Shown: positions 1 through 8,348, counted from the stretch's first letter. The stretch is DNA of 64,000 bases from Periweissella cryptocerci (GCF_004358325.1 NZ_CP037940.1:2956652-3020651), one strand, 5' to 3'. A program made the numbers and translations. Notes: generated by a model from the sequence alone, not told the origin.

Positions 1-702
1 TATGAACTTTCACTAAAAGCAACTTATCAGATGAGCCAAGATGAACGTGACGAAAAGAAGTTGCTGGAAGTTTATGGGATTGATGTGGTCAATATTAATC
101 CTGACAAATTGTCAGCTAAGAGTGAGGGTAATTTGGTGCATATGCTTGATAGAGAAAGCAGGCTAATTTCTAAAGTGTCCGAGGAGGAGTTTAAGGAATT
201 TGGTGACATCTACGGATTGCAACCTTCTGTACTAGGTCGCCGTAATCAGATTAATGAATTACATCGTTTGCGGCAAATAACTGAATATAAAGGACAGGTT
301 CGAGATAAAAATATTTTGCTAAAAAACATGGATAAAGATTCTTTGAATGCTAAACGGATCCGTGGTGAAATTGGTGGAATTTTCAATAATTTGAAAGTCT
401 TGTACGCTGGCGGGGCTGCTACTGATGTTGAGCGTGAGCGAGTTTTAGTAGTTGCGAATTATTCAAATACTCGTCACCGTAAGGAGCTACGTGCTGAACG
501 GAATAACAACGGTTTAAGGCTGTCTGGTTCTTTTTTGAGTAGTGTTCGTACATTTATTGCTTTAGCTTCAAAAGAGCGTCAGGTTGCAATTTTGAAGCGT
601 CCAATTTCTTTTGATTCTGATTTTGATTCTGATGAAATTGAGTTGCAACTTGAGGAGCGTAAACGTGAGCAAGATATGAAACAGACTAATTTGAATATTT
701 AG
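1..702 (+). CDS. C-terminal part of an unrecognised conjugation-region protein (cut by window edge)
   Basis: The reading frame is open from base 1 and continues through a Met codon at 31, so the gene probably begins upstream of the window. The visible part is hydrophilic and rich in Lys, Arg and Glu. It has a short basic stretch (HRKELRAERNNN, around residues 157-168 of the Met-31 product) and an acidic, Asp/Ser-rich stretch before a charged C terminus. There is no membrane segment. Position at the head of a run of small genes in a conjugative element would suit the tail of a relaxase or other DNA-processing protein, but no catalytic motif is visible, so this is only a guess from context. Confidence 0.55.
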   Translation, partial: YELSLKATYQMSQDERDEKKLLEVYGIDVVNINPDKLSAKSEGNLVHMLDRESRLISKVSEEEFKEFGDIYGLQPSVLGRRNQINELHRLRQITEYKGQVRDKNILLKNMDKDSLNAKRIRGEIGGIFNNLKVLYAGGAATDVERERVLVVANYSNTRHRKELRAERNNNGLRLSGSFLSSVRTFIALASKERQVAILKRPISFDSDFDSDEIELQLEERKREQDMKQTNLNI

Positions 703-732
703 CATTAACACAAGGAAAAAGGTGAAACAGTA

Positions 733-1053
733 ATGGTTGATAAGATGATTTTAGAGATTATTATATTGGTGTTATTAATAATTTTGGAATTAATTATTTT
801 TTTTGCAGTAACTAAAATGGTCTATATTAGTTCTAAGAAATTGAGTAGTAGGCGTGAAATCTCGGAAAATAAATTCAAGTCGCTAGTAAGTACAGGTAAG
901 TCAGAAATCCCAGAACGCGAAAAATTTATTTTTCAGTATGGGTATGAGAGGGCTTTGTACGATGTTGGTTTGGAAAATAAGATGAGTTACCGAAAAAATG
1001 AAGATGTGACACCTTATGATGGCGCTAATGGAGAAATAGATAATGAAATATAA
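733..1053 (+). CDS. Small single-pass membrane protein
   Basis: 106 residues. One strongly hydrophobic segment lies at about residues 5-30 (Ile/Leu/Val-rich), followed by a basic patch (SSKKLSSRR) and a soluble, charged tail. This suggests an N-out anchor with a cytoplasmic C-terminal domain. A ribosome binding site (aaaggtga) lies about 8 bases before the ATG. The 3' end overlaps the next gene by 11 bases, which indicates translational coupling in one operon with the genes on both sides. The family is not recognised; small membrane proteins of this kind are common in Gram-positive conjugation operons. Confidence 0.65.
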   Translation: MVDKMILEIIILVLLIILELIIFFAVTKMVYISSKKLSSRREISENKFKSLVSTGKSEIPEREKFIFQYGYERALYDVGLENKMSYRKNEDVTPYDGANGEIDNEI

Positions 1054-1309
1054 GTATATTAAAGTCAATGATTTAGAAATCGTATTAAAGGAAAATCTTA
1101 CCTTTAAGCATATTGATTTATATCGTTCTGTTGCCAATGATATTATGCGTGAAGTGAATTCATACTTTGCGAATAACAAGGTGCATATAAAAAATGAAAG
1201 TCATTTGATTGAAATAGCTAATTCATTGCAAGCTGCACATTTGAATTTAGCCGAGGCAGATACTAAACGTTGGGCTGCCGTCGGGGCATTTCATCGGTTG
1301 ATTGATTAA
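1043..1309 (+). CDS. Small hypothetical protein
   Basis: 88 residues, soluble and mostly helical by inspection, with no signal peptide or membrane segment. It starts inside the end of the preceding gene (11-base overlap), so it is probably translationally coupled. Its stop codon lies just before the ribosome binding site of the next gene. The family is not recognised. Operon position is the only clue, pointing to an accessory conjugation or plasmid maintenance role. Confidence 0.6.
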   Translation: MKYKYIKVNDLEIVLKENLTFKHIDLYRSVANDIMREVNSYFANNKVHIKNESHLIEIANSLQAAHLNLAEADTKRWAAVGAFHRLID

Positions 1310-1326
1310 TGAATTGGAGGTGCGTT

Positions 1327-1575
1327 ATGAAAGAGGAATTAATATTTATTGTTCGATTGGATAATGGGAAGTGGTTCAGTTTTATTAATGATGATGGTAC
1401 TGAGGATTTTATGTGTGCAGCTATTAAACGTACGTATGATGAAGCAGTTAGTTTAGTTAACTTGGTTGGTGGTGAAATCTATAGAATTCCATGCCCAGTG
1501 TTAACTGTGAATGCACACAAAAGTAGTTCTGATGAGTTACTCATGAATGAGAGTAAGGCATTGGGAAAAGCATGA
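1327..1575 (+). CDS. Small hypothetical protein
   Basis: 82 residues from ATG 1327. An in-frame ATG exists at 1309, but 1327 is preferred because a strong ribosome binding site (ttggaggtg) ends about 7 bases before it. The protein looks like a small alpha/beta domain (FIVRLDNGKWFSFI...). No catalytic motif is visible. It overlaps the following gene by four bases (ATGA), typical of coupled operon genes. Function unknown. Confidence 0.6.
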   Translation: MKEELIFIVRLDNGKWFSFINDDGTEDFMCAAIKRTYDEAVSLVNLVGGEIYRIPCPVLTVNAHKSSSDELLMNESKALGKA

Positions 1576-1754
1576 TTATAGCGGTGTGGATTTGTTTTAC
1601 TTTTCTTTTACTAGTGTTGATTGCTTTGTCTGCTGTAAATTTTATTGAAAACAAGATTATCAGAGTTGTTGCTCTCGTACTAGTATTAGTTCTTGCTTGG
1701 GTTATTAAAGATATTATTAGTTCTATTATCGTTACAAATATTAAGTCATGGTAA
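1572..1754 (+). CDS. Small two-helix membrane protein
   Basis: 60 residues, almost wholly hydrophobic. Two membrane segments are apparent (about residues 3-22 and 32-53), separated by the short charged loop NFIENKIIR. It starts within the stop of the preceding gene (ATGA overlap) and is the last gene of this small operon before the res-like site. Function unknown. Confidence 0.6.
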   Translation: MIIAVWICFTFLLLVLIALSAVNFIENKIIRVVALVLVLVLAWVIKDIISSIIVTNIKSW

Positions 1755-1767
1755 GAAGAATGACTGT

Positions 1768-1850
1768 GTGCATTATGGGTATACCGTTAATGCTCATTTT
1801 GGAAAGGTGATATACCAGGCATAGCAATTGTGCACTAAGGGTGTGCAATA
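1768..1850 (+). other. Candidate resolution site (res) for the adjacent serine resolvase
   Basis: A 28-bp imperfect palindrome at 1768-1795 has outer half-sites GTGCATTA and TAATGCTC around a central TATA. Its length and AT core match site I of Tn3-type res loci, where strand exchange occurs. Two more copies of the half-site follow as GTGCACTA (1830-1837) and GTGCAATA (1843-1850), as expected for accessory resolvase binding sites. The locus lies directly upstream of the resolvase gene, its usual place, so it would also serve for autoregulation. That it is functional is inferred. Confidence 0.6.
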
Positions 1851-1890
1851 TCGAAATTGTTTAATCAGTAGATGAGGTTGGTTAAAGTGT

Positions 1891-2487
1891 ATGAAAATTG
1901 GTTATGCTCGTGTTAGTTCTGACGGTCAAAATCTTGATCGTCAAATTGCCGCATTAACTGAAGCTGGTGTTGAAAAATTATTTGTAGAGAAGTTGTCTGG
2001 TGCGAGTTTTGAAAATCGTAAAGAATTTCAAAAAGCAATTGATTATTTACGTGAAGGTGATTTTTTAGTTGTTGAAGCATTGGACAGGCTTGGACGCAAT
2101 TATGACGATGATAAATTTGTTATTGAGTTGCTCGATAAGAAAAAAGTTGGGCTAATTGTAACTAGTATGCCAATTCTTAATCAAGAGATTGGTGATCCGT
2201 CAATGCAAAAATTTATTCGAGATATGATTTTCCAAATGTTAGCGTGGATAGCAGAGCGTGAAAGAACAGAAAGTAAGCGTCGACAAGCGCAAGGCATTGC
2301 GATTGCTAAAGCGGAAGGGGTTTATAAGGGGAAAGTTCCTGAGTATTCTGCAAATGCTAAGAATTTGGCTAAACGTGCAGTATATAATCAAGTGAAATAT
2401 CAATTAAGCATAGGATTATCTGTTTCTGAAATCGCTAGGTCAGTTGGTATAACTCGTCATACTGTGTATGAAATAAAAAAGAGATGA
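1891..2487 (+). CDS. Serine resolvase/invertase (Tn3 resolvase family)
   Basis: 198 residues, normal length for a small serine recombinase. The N-terminal catalytic domain begins MKIGYARVSS, with the catalytic Ser at residue 9 and the family Arg-rich LDRLGRN motif near residue 68. Conserved regions with ERERTESKRRQ, the long E helix, follow. The C terminus is a helix-turn-helix (SVSEIARSVGITRHTVYEI) that binds the half-sites. It would act on the res-like site immediately upstream to resolve plasmid multimers or cointegrates. It overlaps the next gene by four bases, which is unusual for a resolvase and suggests co-expression. Confidence 0.93.
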   Translation: MKIGYARVSSDGQNLDRQIAALTEAGVEKLFVEKLSGASFENRKEFQKAIDYLREGDFLVVEALDRLGRNYDDDKFVIELLDKKKVGLIVTSMPILNQEIGDPSMQKFIRDMIFQMLAWIAERERTESKRRQAQGIAIAKAEGVYKGKVPEYSANAKNLAKRAVYNQVKYQLSIGLSVSEIARSVGITRHTVYEIKKR

Positions 2488-3029
2488 ACCGGCATTTTAA
2501 AGCCGGTGATGTAAGCAAGCAGCGTGAATGGCAGAAAATAGTTGAAAGAATAGAGGGCATTACGATTAATAAGAAATTTTTACAATTGCTTAGCAGAGTA
2601 AATTATCAAATTGGAGATGATAAAGTTTTACTGTCGAACGTAATAAATGTGTTCTTGCAGATTGCTCGGTGGTCGGTATTGTTGTATGGCGTTCCAGGAG
2701 CGATAAGTTCTTTACTGATTTTGAACCTAAGTGCTAATGTAAATGTACAAAGTGTCACTGCTACGATTGTTTCCATGTTGAATATGGGCGCGGTTTTCGT
2801 TTTGATGATTTATGCTGCTTTGATATTAATAGAGGTCAATTTAAATGGTCATTTTTCTGGGAAATGGCTGATTACTGTGGTTAATATCATAGTGGTGCGA
2901 GTTAGTAGTGGGTTGATTACAAATAGCGTTAGTTCGGTAAATAGTCTTGCGTTACAAGGATTGCCTTACTTTGTTGCATATGTAGTATTGTTGATTTTTG
3001 CACGTAGAATTGGTAAAAGACAAGGATGA
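2484..3029 (+). CDS. Multi-pass membrane protein coupled to the resolvase
   Basis: 181 residues with a charged N terminus (about 55 residues), then four hydrophobic segments at about 58-80, 92-118, 128-148 and 158-176, and a basic C terminus (RRIGKRQG). It begins in the stop codon of the resolvase gene (ATGA), so the two are translated together. The family is not recognised. After its stop, another frame stays open to 3081 (about 18 residues ending IAYGI) and could be a remnant or a frameshifted tail; this is weak evidence. Confidence 0.6.
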   Translation: MNRHFKAGDVSKQREWQKIVERIEGITINKKFLQLLSRVNYQIGDDKVLLSNVINVFLQIARWSVLLYGVPGAISSLLILNLSANVNVQSVTATIVSMLNMGAVFVLMIYAALILIEVNLNGHFSGKWLITVVNIIVVRVSSGLITNSVSSVNSLALQGLPYFVAYVVLLIFARRIGKRQG

Positions 3030-3097
3030 ACCAAAAATTCCTTTTGGAGAAACTGTTGAAGTGATTGCTTACGGTATTTAAAAATAGTTCATCATAG

Positions 3098-3147
3098 AAA
3101 AATAAGACTCAAGATTTCTTTTTTTGAAACTTTGAGTCTTATTTTTT
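3098..3147. terminator. Bidirectional intrinsic terminator
   Basis: A long hairpin with stem AAATAAGACTCAA pairing with TTGAGTCTTATTT, flanked by A-rich sequence on the left and a T tract on the right. It ends the resolvase operon. The rest of the 3030-3332 gap holds no convincing gene; it contains the likely promoter and ribosome binding site (gagaggggaatt) of the integrase. Confidence 0.85.
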
Positions 3148-3332
3148 ATGTATACACTGGTTTCATCATTAATTGTAAATCAGAGTAAATGAAGTTATGT
3201 TTCAATTTCGTATTATAAAAATCTTATGAACGCTTGTTTTTAAAAAATGGAAGCGCTATAATTATTTTCGTTGTTTTTTGATATGTTTATCGTTGCATAA
3301 ATAAAAAATGATGAAGAAGAGAGGGGAATTAA

Positions 3333-4472
3333 ATGATTTTGTATCGTAAATATTTAGAAGATTATTCGGTAATGTGGGAATTTCTGGAAATTGATTGTGA
3401 TGACAGTTTAGGTAAATTAACGTATCAACGTAATTGGCGCAAAGGGTACGCTACTAGAGCACAAGCCGTTGAGGCAAGTCGCAAAATTGTTGATCGTAAT
3501 GTTCCTGTTACGTCAGCAGTTTATTTCTCAGATTTAGTACGTTTATGGTTTGAGGATTATGCAAAAAAGGTAAAAGGAAGTACTGTATTGAGGGCTAAGT
3601 CGATGTTTGAATGTCACTTTCTATTATCTCGAATGCTTGGAGATTTTAAAGTATCTGAAATTTCAGAAAGTGAAATAAAGCGAGTCATTGAAGTGCTAAT
3701 CAGTGAAGTGACCAAATACAAGCGTTGTATTTATTATTTATCTCAAGTTTTTAAATTTGCCCTCGAAAAAGAAATTTGCAATGAGAATCCAGTTGCAGCT
3801 ATTTATGTTCCTGGTGAAGTTACAACTAATAAAGTGGTATCTCCACACTGTGAGAATTTTTGGGAGATGGAAGATTTGAATAAATTCATGAAGATTATTC
3901 AGCCAAAAGATTTGTGGAAACTTGATAGAAGATTTGTGTATTTTAGATTATTAGCTTACACAGGTATGCGGAATGGCGAACTGATTGCATTATCCTGGAA
4001 TGACATTGATCCGATTCGTCACGAAATATTCATCCATAAGAGTGCATCACGCGACCAAGACGGAAAACAAATAATTAGTGATACTACGAAAACTCCATCT
4101 GGAACAAGAATTATTAGTATTGATTCAGAGACAAGTTCTATTCTGGCAGCGTACCGTACACTTGTATGCCCAAAGTCATTTGATGAATTTATTATTCCTA
4201 ATTCTGTTGGCAATATGTTGAGTTTGACGCGTCCAGATACCTGGTTGCGGCGAATTATCCGACGTTATAAGTTGAAACCAATATCAATTCACGGATTCAG
4301 ACACACGTTTGCAACGTTAGCGTTTGACGCTGGAATACGTGTTGAAGAAATACAAGAACAGCTTGGTCATTCGGATTCAAAAACTACGGTACAAACATAT
4401 ATTCATATAACAAACCGAGCTAGAAAAAGACGTATAAATAGATTTCATGAATATTTACGCTTGGGAAAATAG
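3333..4472 (+). CDS. Tyrosine recombinase, phage integrase family
   Basis: 379 residues, typical of Gram-positive phage/ICE integrases. An N-terminal arm-binding-like region (residues 1-50) is followed by a SAM-like core-binding domain (about 60-155). The catalytic domain has Arg 213 (GMRNGEL), His 320-x-x-Arg 323 (HGFRHTFATLAF), the second His in LGHSDSKTT, and the nucleophile Tyr 356. All catalytic residues are present, so it should be active. No excisionase or clear attachment site is visible nearby. The gene stands alone between terminators. It may be the relic or working integrase of a smaller element inserted here, or serve the whole element. Confidence 0.92.
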   Translation: MILYRKYLEDYSVMWEFLEIDCDDSLGKLTYQRNWRKGYATRAQAVEASRKIVDRNVPVTSAVYFSDLVRLWFEDYAKKVKGSTVLRAKSMFECHFLLSRMLGDFKVSEISESEIKRVIEVLISEVTKYKRCIYYLSQVFKFALEKEICNENPVAAIYVPGEVTTNKVVSPHCENFWEMEDLNKFMKIIQPKDLWKLDRRFVYFRLLAYTGMRNGELIALSWNDIDPIRHEIFIHKSASRDQDGKQIISDTTKTPSGTRIISIDSETSSILAAYRTLVCPKSFDEFIIPNSVGNMLSLTRPDTWLRRIIRRYKLKPISIHGFRHTFATLAFDAGIRVEEIQEQLGHSDSKTTVQTYIHITNRARKRRINRFHEYLRLGK

Positions 4473-4591
4473 AAAATAATGAATGCGTAGTATAATAAAC
4501 ATATAACCTTGTAGAAAAGTAAACAGGTCGTGTTGACGAGATAATAGAACTTATAATCAAGATTACAGTTGAAAATGAGGTAATTTGAAAA
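4473..4591 (+). promoter_or_regulatory. Intergenic region with a likely promoter for the secreted-protein gene
   Basis: It contains a TATAAT hexamer near 4551-4556 and a TTGACG about 13 bp upstream, which is short spacing. A moderate ribosome binding site (atgaggtaa) precedes the ATG at 4592. The core elements are plausible but not decisive. No box of the conjugation-promoter type is present. Confidence 0.35.
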
Positions 4592-5290
4592 ATGAAGAAA
4601 CTCAGTAAGGTAATGTTAGCTTTAGTTGTCAGTTTAAGTATCGCACCAGCAGCGCTTACTCCAGTGAACGCATCGACAATGCCTGACGTACACAAAATAA
4701 CAAGTGTGCCCAAGGCATTCCGAGGTACGTGGTACAAGTATGGTTATATTGATAATGAACAAACAGGTGTATCTCACAACGGTTATATAAAAGCGAAAGT
4801 AAGCGCTAAGAAATTTGATTACTCAAAATACACAAAGAAGTTTTCACCTATGGCACTTACTGATGCTGGGTCAGAGTGGCAATTCATGCCATATAAAACC
4901 AGTGGAAAAGGGATTAAATCAAATACCATTTATCTACTAAATGGTCAGGGTATTCAAGTTGTTCGAGCACTCAAGGTAAACGGACAAAAAGTGATGATCG
5001 TTAATAGTGAGCAAGCGCACTCAACAACGCTCACCATTTATGCCAAATCAAAGAACGTCAAATTGATAAAGAAAAGTGTTGAAAGCGTAAATCCATTTGG
5101 AATGGGAATTGATTCTAAGAATGATGCAAAAAAACAACGCAAAGACTATATCAAGATGAATAAAATAATCAAGAAATATATGGGTAAATCATTGCACCTA
5201 GCGAAGCTTAATCACTTTGGTGTAACCATAAGATATTACACAGCGATTGATTACGTCAAATATAACAGTAACTACATTCCATATTTATAA
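4592..5290 (+). CDS. Secreted protein of unknown function
   Basis: 232 residues with a clear Sec signal peptide: KK start, hydrophobic core at about 7-22, and cleavage near the VNA-ST junction around residue 28. The mature part is Lys- and Tyr-rich (YIKAKVSAKKFDYSKYTKKF) and resembles the many small secreted or wall-associated proteins of lactobacilli. No enzyme motif is seen. It is monocistronic, followed by a strong terminator at 5350. It uses GATGC at its Asp-Ala pairs, unlike the conjugation genes, which may mean a different origin. Confidence 0.8.
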   Translation: MKKLSKVMLALVVSLSIAPAALTPVNASTMPDVHKITSVPKAFRGTWYKYGYIDNEQTGVSHNGYIKAKVSAKKFDYSKYTKKFSPMALTDAGSEWQFMPYKTSGKGIKSNTIYLLNGQGIQVVRALKVNGQKVMIVNSEQAHSTTLTIYAKSKNVKLIKKSVESVNPFGMGIDSKNDAKKQRKDYIKMNKIIKKYMGKSLHLAKLNHFGVTIRYYTAIDYVKYNSNYIPYL

Positions 5291-5349
5291 CCATGGTAAT
5301 AACTGTTTGTATATCTACGCGCCAAGTATTCATGTGTTTAGGAAAATAG

Positions 5350-5386
5350 AAAAAAGCTGCCAAGTAATTGTTGGCAGCTTTTTTTG
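5350..5386 (+). terminator. Intrinsic terminator
   Basis: A near-perfect hairpin (AAAAAGCTGCCAA, loop, TTGGCAGCTTTTT) followed by a T run. It ends the 4592 gene and, given the A-rich left arm, may work in both directions. Confidence 0.88.
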
Positions 5387-5571
5387 ATTTTTACACATAG
5401 TATATTCGCCAATCCCTTGAGAATATAGGGATTGACTATTTTATGGTTAATACAGGATCAATTGCAATTAAAAATAGAAATTTAGTGTCTGCTAAAGCAT
5501 ACTAGCACCATAGCATTAAGCAGTGAATTAGCGCAATTATGTCTAATTATAGAAATTAATTTTACAGATGT
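5387..5571. other. Intergenic, no gene seen
   Basis: AT-rich sequence without a convincing reading frame, ribosome binding site or repeat on either strand. It separates the terminator from the next promoter. Confidence 0.5.
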
Positions 5572-5600
5572 TTGACAAAGTGAATTATAAACTGTATCGT
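5572..5600 (+). promoter_or_regulatory. Sigma-A type promoter
   Basis: A consensus TTGACA at 5572-5577, a 17-bp spacer, and TATCGT at 5595-5600. It would produce a leader of about 105 nt for the 5713 gene. The leader carries three TCCACA(A/T)T copies at about 9-bp spacing (5612, 5621, 5630) and a small hairpin (ACTTCT-GGTG-AGAAGT). Confidence 0.6.
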
Positions 5601-5712
5601 TGCACACAAGTTCCACAATCTCCACATTTTCCACATTCAGTTTAAGGGCTGGTATCCCTTTCCACTTACAACTTCTGGTGAGAAGTTCATCCCAAATATA
5701 GGGGGGATTTAT

Positions 5713-6540
5713 ATGTACTTAGATAAAAAGTTACGTGTAAGTATTGCAACCATTTCAGCGTTAACCATTGGGAGTGTTGTAGTTCCATCCGTAGTATCTG
5801 CTGAACAAGTATCTCAGAATTCGGGGAACTATCAAGTTGGACAAGTAGTTTCAAGCGATTCAGATGTTATCGGTAGTTCTCACGTCACTGTTTTAGATAC
5901 TGATAAAAATGCACAATTTGAGGGGATTGTTGCTAATAATCCAATTCTTAAACAAGCGAATAAATCGGATGTTCCTCAAGGAATTCAAGAGATTGCTGCG
6001 AATGACGACCAAACAGCATATGCTGCAACGAATGAATTGTGGGATAATCTTCAAGTGGCATTAAATGATTTAACAGCGTCATCTAGTTATTCCAACTCGT
6101 CTGATAAAGCGAAAGCAAATCAAATTCAATCACTATTAACAAAATATGATGGTGCAGAGGTATCATATGAATTTGCTGATAATGTAGGTGATACTCGTGT
6201 ATTAACAGTTGAAGGATTTTATGAAAAAATCACAAAAGGCGGCGTGAACGATTTCGCTTCAAGCAAGAAAGCGTTACCTAAATTACGTTCGTATTATGGA
6301 CGTATAGAGATTGCTGGTGCTGAAGGGGTTGGTCTTGGCGCAGCCTCAGGTCCTATTGGAGCGCTTTTACTTGTTAGTGGTAGTACAGTTTTAATTGAAC
6401 GAGCTAACGCCGCGCAATCTGATATAAAGGCATGGATTGCGAAAGGTTCATCAAAAGGCGGGGCGCGCATCACGGTAACTGACGAGTTTCCAATTTCGTC
6501 CTTGAAGTCAATTAAACAAGCAAAAATTAAAAAGTTGTGA
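5713..6540 (+). CDS. Secreted protein, bacteriocin-like candidate
   Basis: 275 residues. A Sec signal peptide (KK...hydrophobic core...VVSA-E) is cleaved near residue 30. The middle is polar and helical. The C-terminal quarter contains a Gly-rich hydrophobic stretch (GVGLGAASGPIGALLLVSG, about 205-223) followed by a basic tail ending KQAKIKKL. An exported protein with a hydrophobic, membrane-seeking segment and a tiny membrane-protein gene 6 bases downstream suggests a toxin/immunity pair, but this is inference; no known bacteriocin motif was recognised. A strong ribosome binding site (aggggggat) supports the start. A similar SGPxG hydrophobic segment recurs in the secreted protein at 46765. 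Confidence 0.78.
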   Translation: MYLDKKLRVSIATISALTIGSVVVPSVVSAEQVSQNSGNYQVGQVVSSDSDVIGSSHVTVLDTDKNAQFEGIVANNPILKQANKSDVPQGIQEIAANDDQTAYAATNELWDNLQVALNDLTASSSYSNSSDKAKANQIQSLLTKYDGAEVSYEFADNVGDTRVLTVEGFYEKITKGGVNDFASSKKALPKLRSYYGRIEIAGAEGVGLGAASGPIGALLLVSGSTVLIERANAAQSDIKAWIAKGSSKGGARITVTDEFPISSLKSIKQAKIKKL

Positions 6541-6546
6541 TTGTTT

Positions 6547-6717
6547 ATGATAATTGCGCTGATTATACTATTCATTGAATGGTTGGTTTCAGGTTGGATG
6601 TTGCTACGAGATAAGTATAAAAATACGGTCTGGCCTAACCCTAAAGTCACATTTTTAGGGAGTTCAGTTGGTTTGATAGTTGTGTTAATTCAATGCATTC
6701 ATTTATACTGGATTTAA
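6547..6717 (+). CDS. Small two-helix membrane protein, possible immunity partner
   Basis: 56 residues from ATG 6547 (a TTG at 6541 is possible). Two hydrophobic helices (about 2-20 and 36-54) are linked by the basic loop LLRDKYKNTVWPNPK. The gene begins 6 bases after the stop of the secreted 5713 protein, so it is surely cotranscribed. Size, topology and position are those of many bacteriocin immunity proteins; function is inferred from context only. No internal ribosome binding site is strong, which suggests coupling to the upstream gene. Confidence 0.6.
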   Translation: MIIALIILFIEWLVSGWMLLRDKYKNTVWPNPKVTFLGSSVGLIVVLIQCIHLYWI

Positions 6718-6753
6718 CATAACGTTCCTTATTTCACTAAGATAATAAAAGGA

Positions 6754-6781
6754 AGTCATTCGTAAGTGAATGGCTTTTTTT
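6754..6781 (+). terminator. Intrinsic terminator
   Basis: Stem AGTCATTC/GAATGGCT with a six-base loop and a T7 tract. It ends the 5713-6717 operon and insulates the conjugation-type promoter just downstream. Confidence 0.85.
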
Positions 6782-6801
6782 GCTGGGTATTTATTCAAGA
6801 A

Positions 6802-6839
6802 TACTGTTAAAAATCTATTGAACTGTATTTTAGTAAGAT
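6802..6839 (+). promoter_or_regulatory. Conjugation-box promoter for the TOPRIM gene
   Basis: Box TACTGTTAAAAA (6802-6813), 20 bp, then TAAGAT (6834-6839) as -10. The start codon lies 58 bases after the box. One of eleven copies of this arrangement in the window. Confidence 0.65.
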
Positions 6840-6871
6840 TAATGATAATACATCTACATGGGAGCCTGCTT

Positions 6872-8218
6872 ATGAAAGACGATAAATTATCGATTGAAGT
6901 AAGTTCAATTAGAGAACTTAAAGAGCTGACAAACAGTTTTAAAATGAGAAATAAAGGTAGTCAAATTCATTATTACGATGAACATGGACTTGCGAGCAGT
7001 CAGCCAGTTGGTACTAAATTTATTTTATCCATTAATGGTGAAAAAATGAATGTACGAACGTTGACACCTAGTGATTCAACAAAATTAAACTATCAAGCAA
7101 ATGAGAGTACGAAAATAGCTAATCGAAATGCTGAATTTGAAGCTTTTTTAGATGATAAAGGCATTGAACATAGCCTTTTTTCAATTGGTCGATGGGTTTT
7201 GATTGATCAAGTTAATCATCATGGATTACGGTTTGATGAATCTGTTGGTTATTATTCTTCGATGAGTCATGATGGTGAGTTTGGAGGAGTTAAAAATTTC
7301 ATCCGAGATTACTATAAGGTTTCTGATGAAAAAGCAATTAAAGAGTATAAGGAATGGCTTTCGGATTTTAAACCAGAAAGTCAGGTTGATGTACCATTTA
7401 AAAAAAGTAATGTTTTTTCATTATCAAAACTTGATTTAGTTCTTGGCAAAAAGGATGTTATTGATACTTACTTGGTTGAAGAACGTAAGATTAGTCAAAA
7501 GTTAGTTGATGATTTATATGGTGCTAATTTAATTAGTGTTGATACAAAGAACAATATAGATTTTTTGTGGTATGACCATGATGGTAGTCAAATTGTTGGT
7601 GCTGATAAACAAGGTACTGTGAAGAATTATAAGAAGTTTCCCGAACATGGTAATTTTAAAGGAATTGCCAGTGGTTCTGCTAAAGGTTATGGATTTAAGT
7701 TTCGACATAATGGGGGCGATGAAGTTTTAGTAATAACCGAATCACCGATTGATTTAATTAGTTATTATCAAGTGAATGATGATATGTTTAACGAAAAATC
7801 TTCAGTTACAATGTTGTCTACTAGTGGTGTATTAAAACTGTTGAATCGTACTGAACGCAGTGGGAAAGTTGAATTTAACGGTGTCTTACCTACTTTTCTT
7901 CGTGATAGCGGTAAATTGCCACAAAAGATAATTATCGGTTTTGATAACGATGATGAGGGTTTAAGTGCAGTTGATTCTTTTCTACAGAATGCGGAAGTTT
8001 TGTTACAGAATACGGATGTTGAAGTTCATTTACCTATTGAAGGTAAGGATTGGAATGAAGAATTACAATCAGGTGCTAGCGGGCGTGTTGTATATACTGC
8101 TAATGGATTCGAGTTAGCACGTCGTGGCGGTGCCTATGTTCCTACGGTTGTTAGTTTTAATGATGATAAAGATATTTCAAGGAAAAACAGTAGTATTGGT
8201 CGGGGAAAAACTAGATAA
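6872..8218 (+). CDS. TOPRIM-domain protein (DUF3991-like), plasmid primase/nuclease type
   Basis: 448 residues from ATG 6872. The frame is open upstream to 6770, but that part spans the promoter box and a GGGAG ribosome binding site sits 7 bases before 6872. The C-terminal half carries the TOPRIM signature: Glu 290 in VITESPIDL and the DxD pair in GFDNDDEG (Asp 358, Asp 360), the Mg-binding residues of primases and topoisomerases. The upstream part (HSLFSIGRWVLIDQ, GGVKNFIRDYY) resembles the DUF3991 region found with TOPRIM in conjugative elements of Firmicutes. Likely role: priming or processing of transferred single-stranded DNA in the recipient. Single-gene transcription unit. Confidence 0.85.
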   Translation: MKDDKLSIEVSSIRELKELTNSFKMRNKGSQIHYYDEHGLASSQPVGTKFILSINGEKMNVRTLTPSDSTKLNYQANESTKIANRNAEFEAFLDDKGIEHSLFSIGRWVLIDQVNHHGLRFDESVGYYSSMSHDGEFGGVKNFIRDYYKVSDEKAIKEYKEWLSDFKPESQVDVPFKKSNVFSLSKLDLVLGKKDVIDTYLVEERKISQKLVDDLYGANLISVDTKNNIDFLWYDHDGSQIVGADKQGTVKNYKKFPEHGNFKGIASGSAKGYGFKFRHNGGDEVLVITESPIDLISYYQVNDDMFNEKSSVTMLSTSGVLKLLNRTERSGKVEFNGVLPTFLRDSGKLPQKIIIGFDNDDEGLSAVDSFLQNAEVLLQNTDVEVHLPIEGKDWNEELQSGASGRVVYTANGFELARRGGAYVPTVVSFNDDKDISRKNSSIGRGKTR

Positions 8219-8225
8219 ATGTTGT

Positions 8226-8262
8226 AAATATGACTTTCTGAATATGATTGTCATATTTTTTT
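8226..8262 (+). terminator. Intrinsic terminator (TATGAC family)
   Basis: Stem AAATATGAC/GTCATATTT followed by T7. It ends the TOPRIM unit and lies 9 bases before the next box. Confidence 0.85.
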
Positions 8263-8271
8263 GTGCCGAAA

Positions 8272-8309
8272 TACTGTTAAAACTGTAATAAAAAAAAGTG
8301 CTTTATTCT
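8272..8309 (+). promoter_or_regulatory. Conjugation-box promoter
   Basis: Box TACTGTTAAAAC (8272-8283), 20 bp, TATTCT (8304-8309). It drives the three-gene unit 8349-10471. Confidence 0.7.
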
Positions 8310-8348
8310 TAACTCAGGGAAAAAGGAAAGTATACGAGGATATTAGTG

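Noticed and set aside
6770..6871. Upstream extension of the TOPRIM frame
   Set aside because: It spans the promoter box; the extension has no ribosome binding site and ATG 6872 does.
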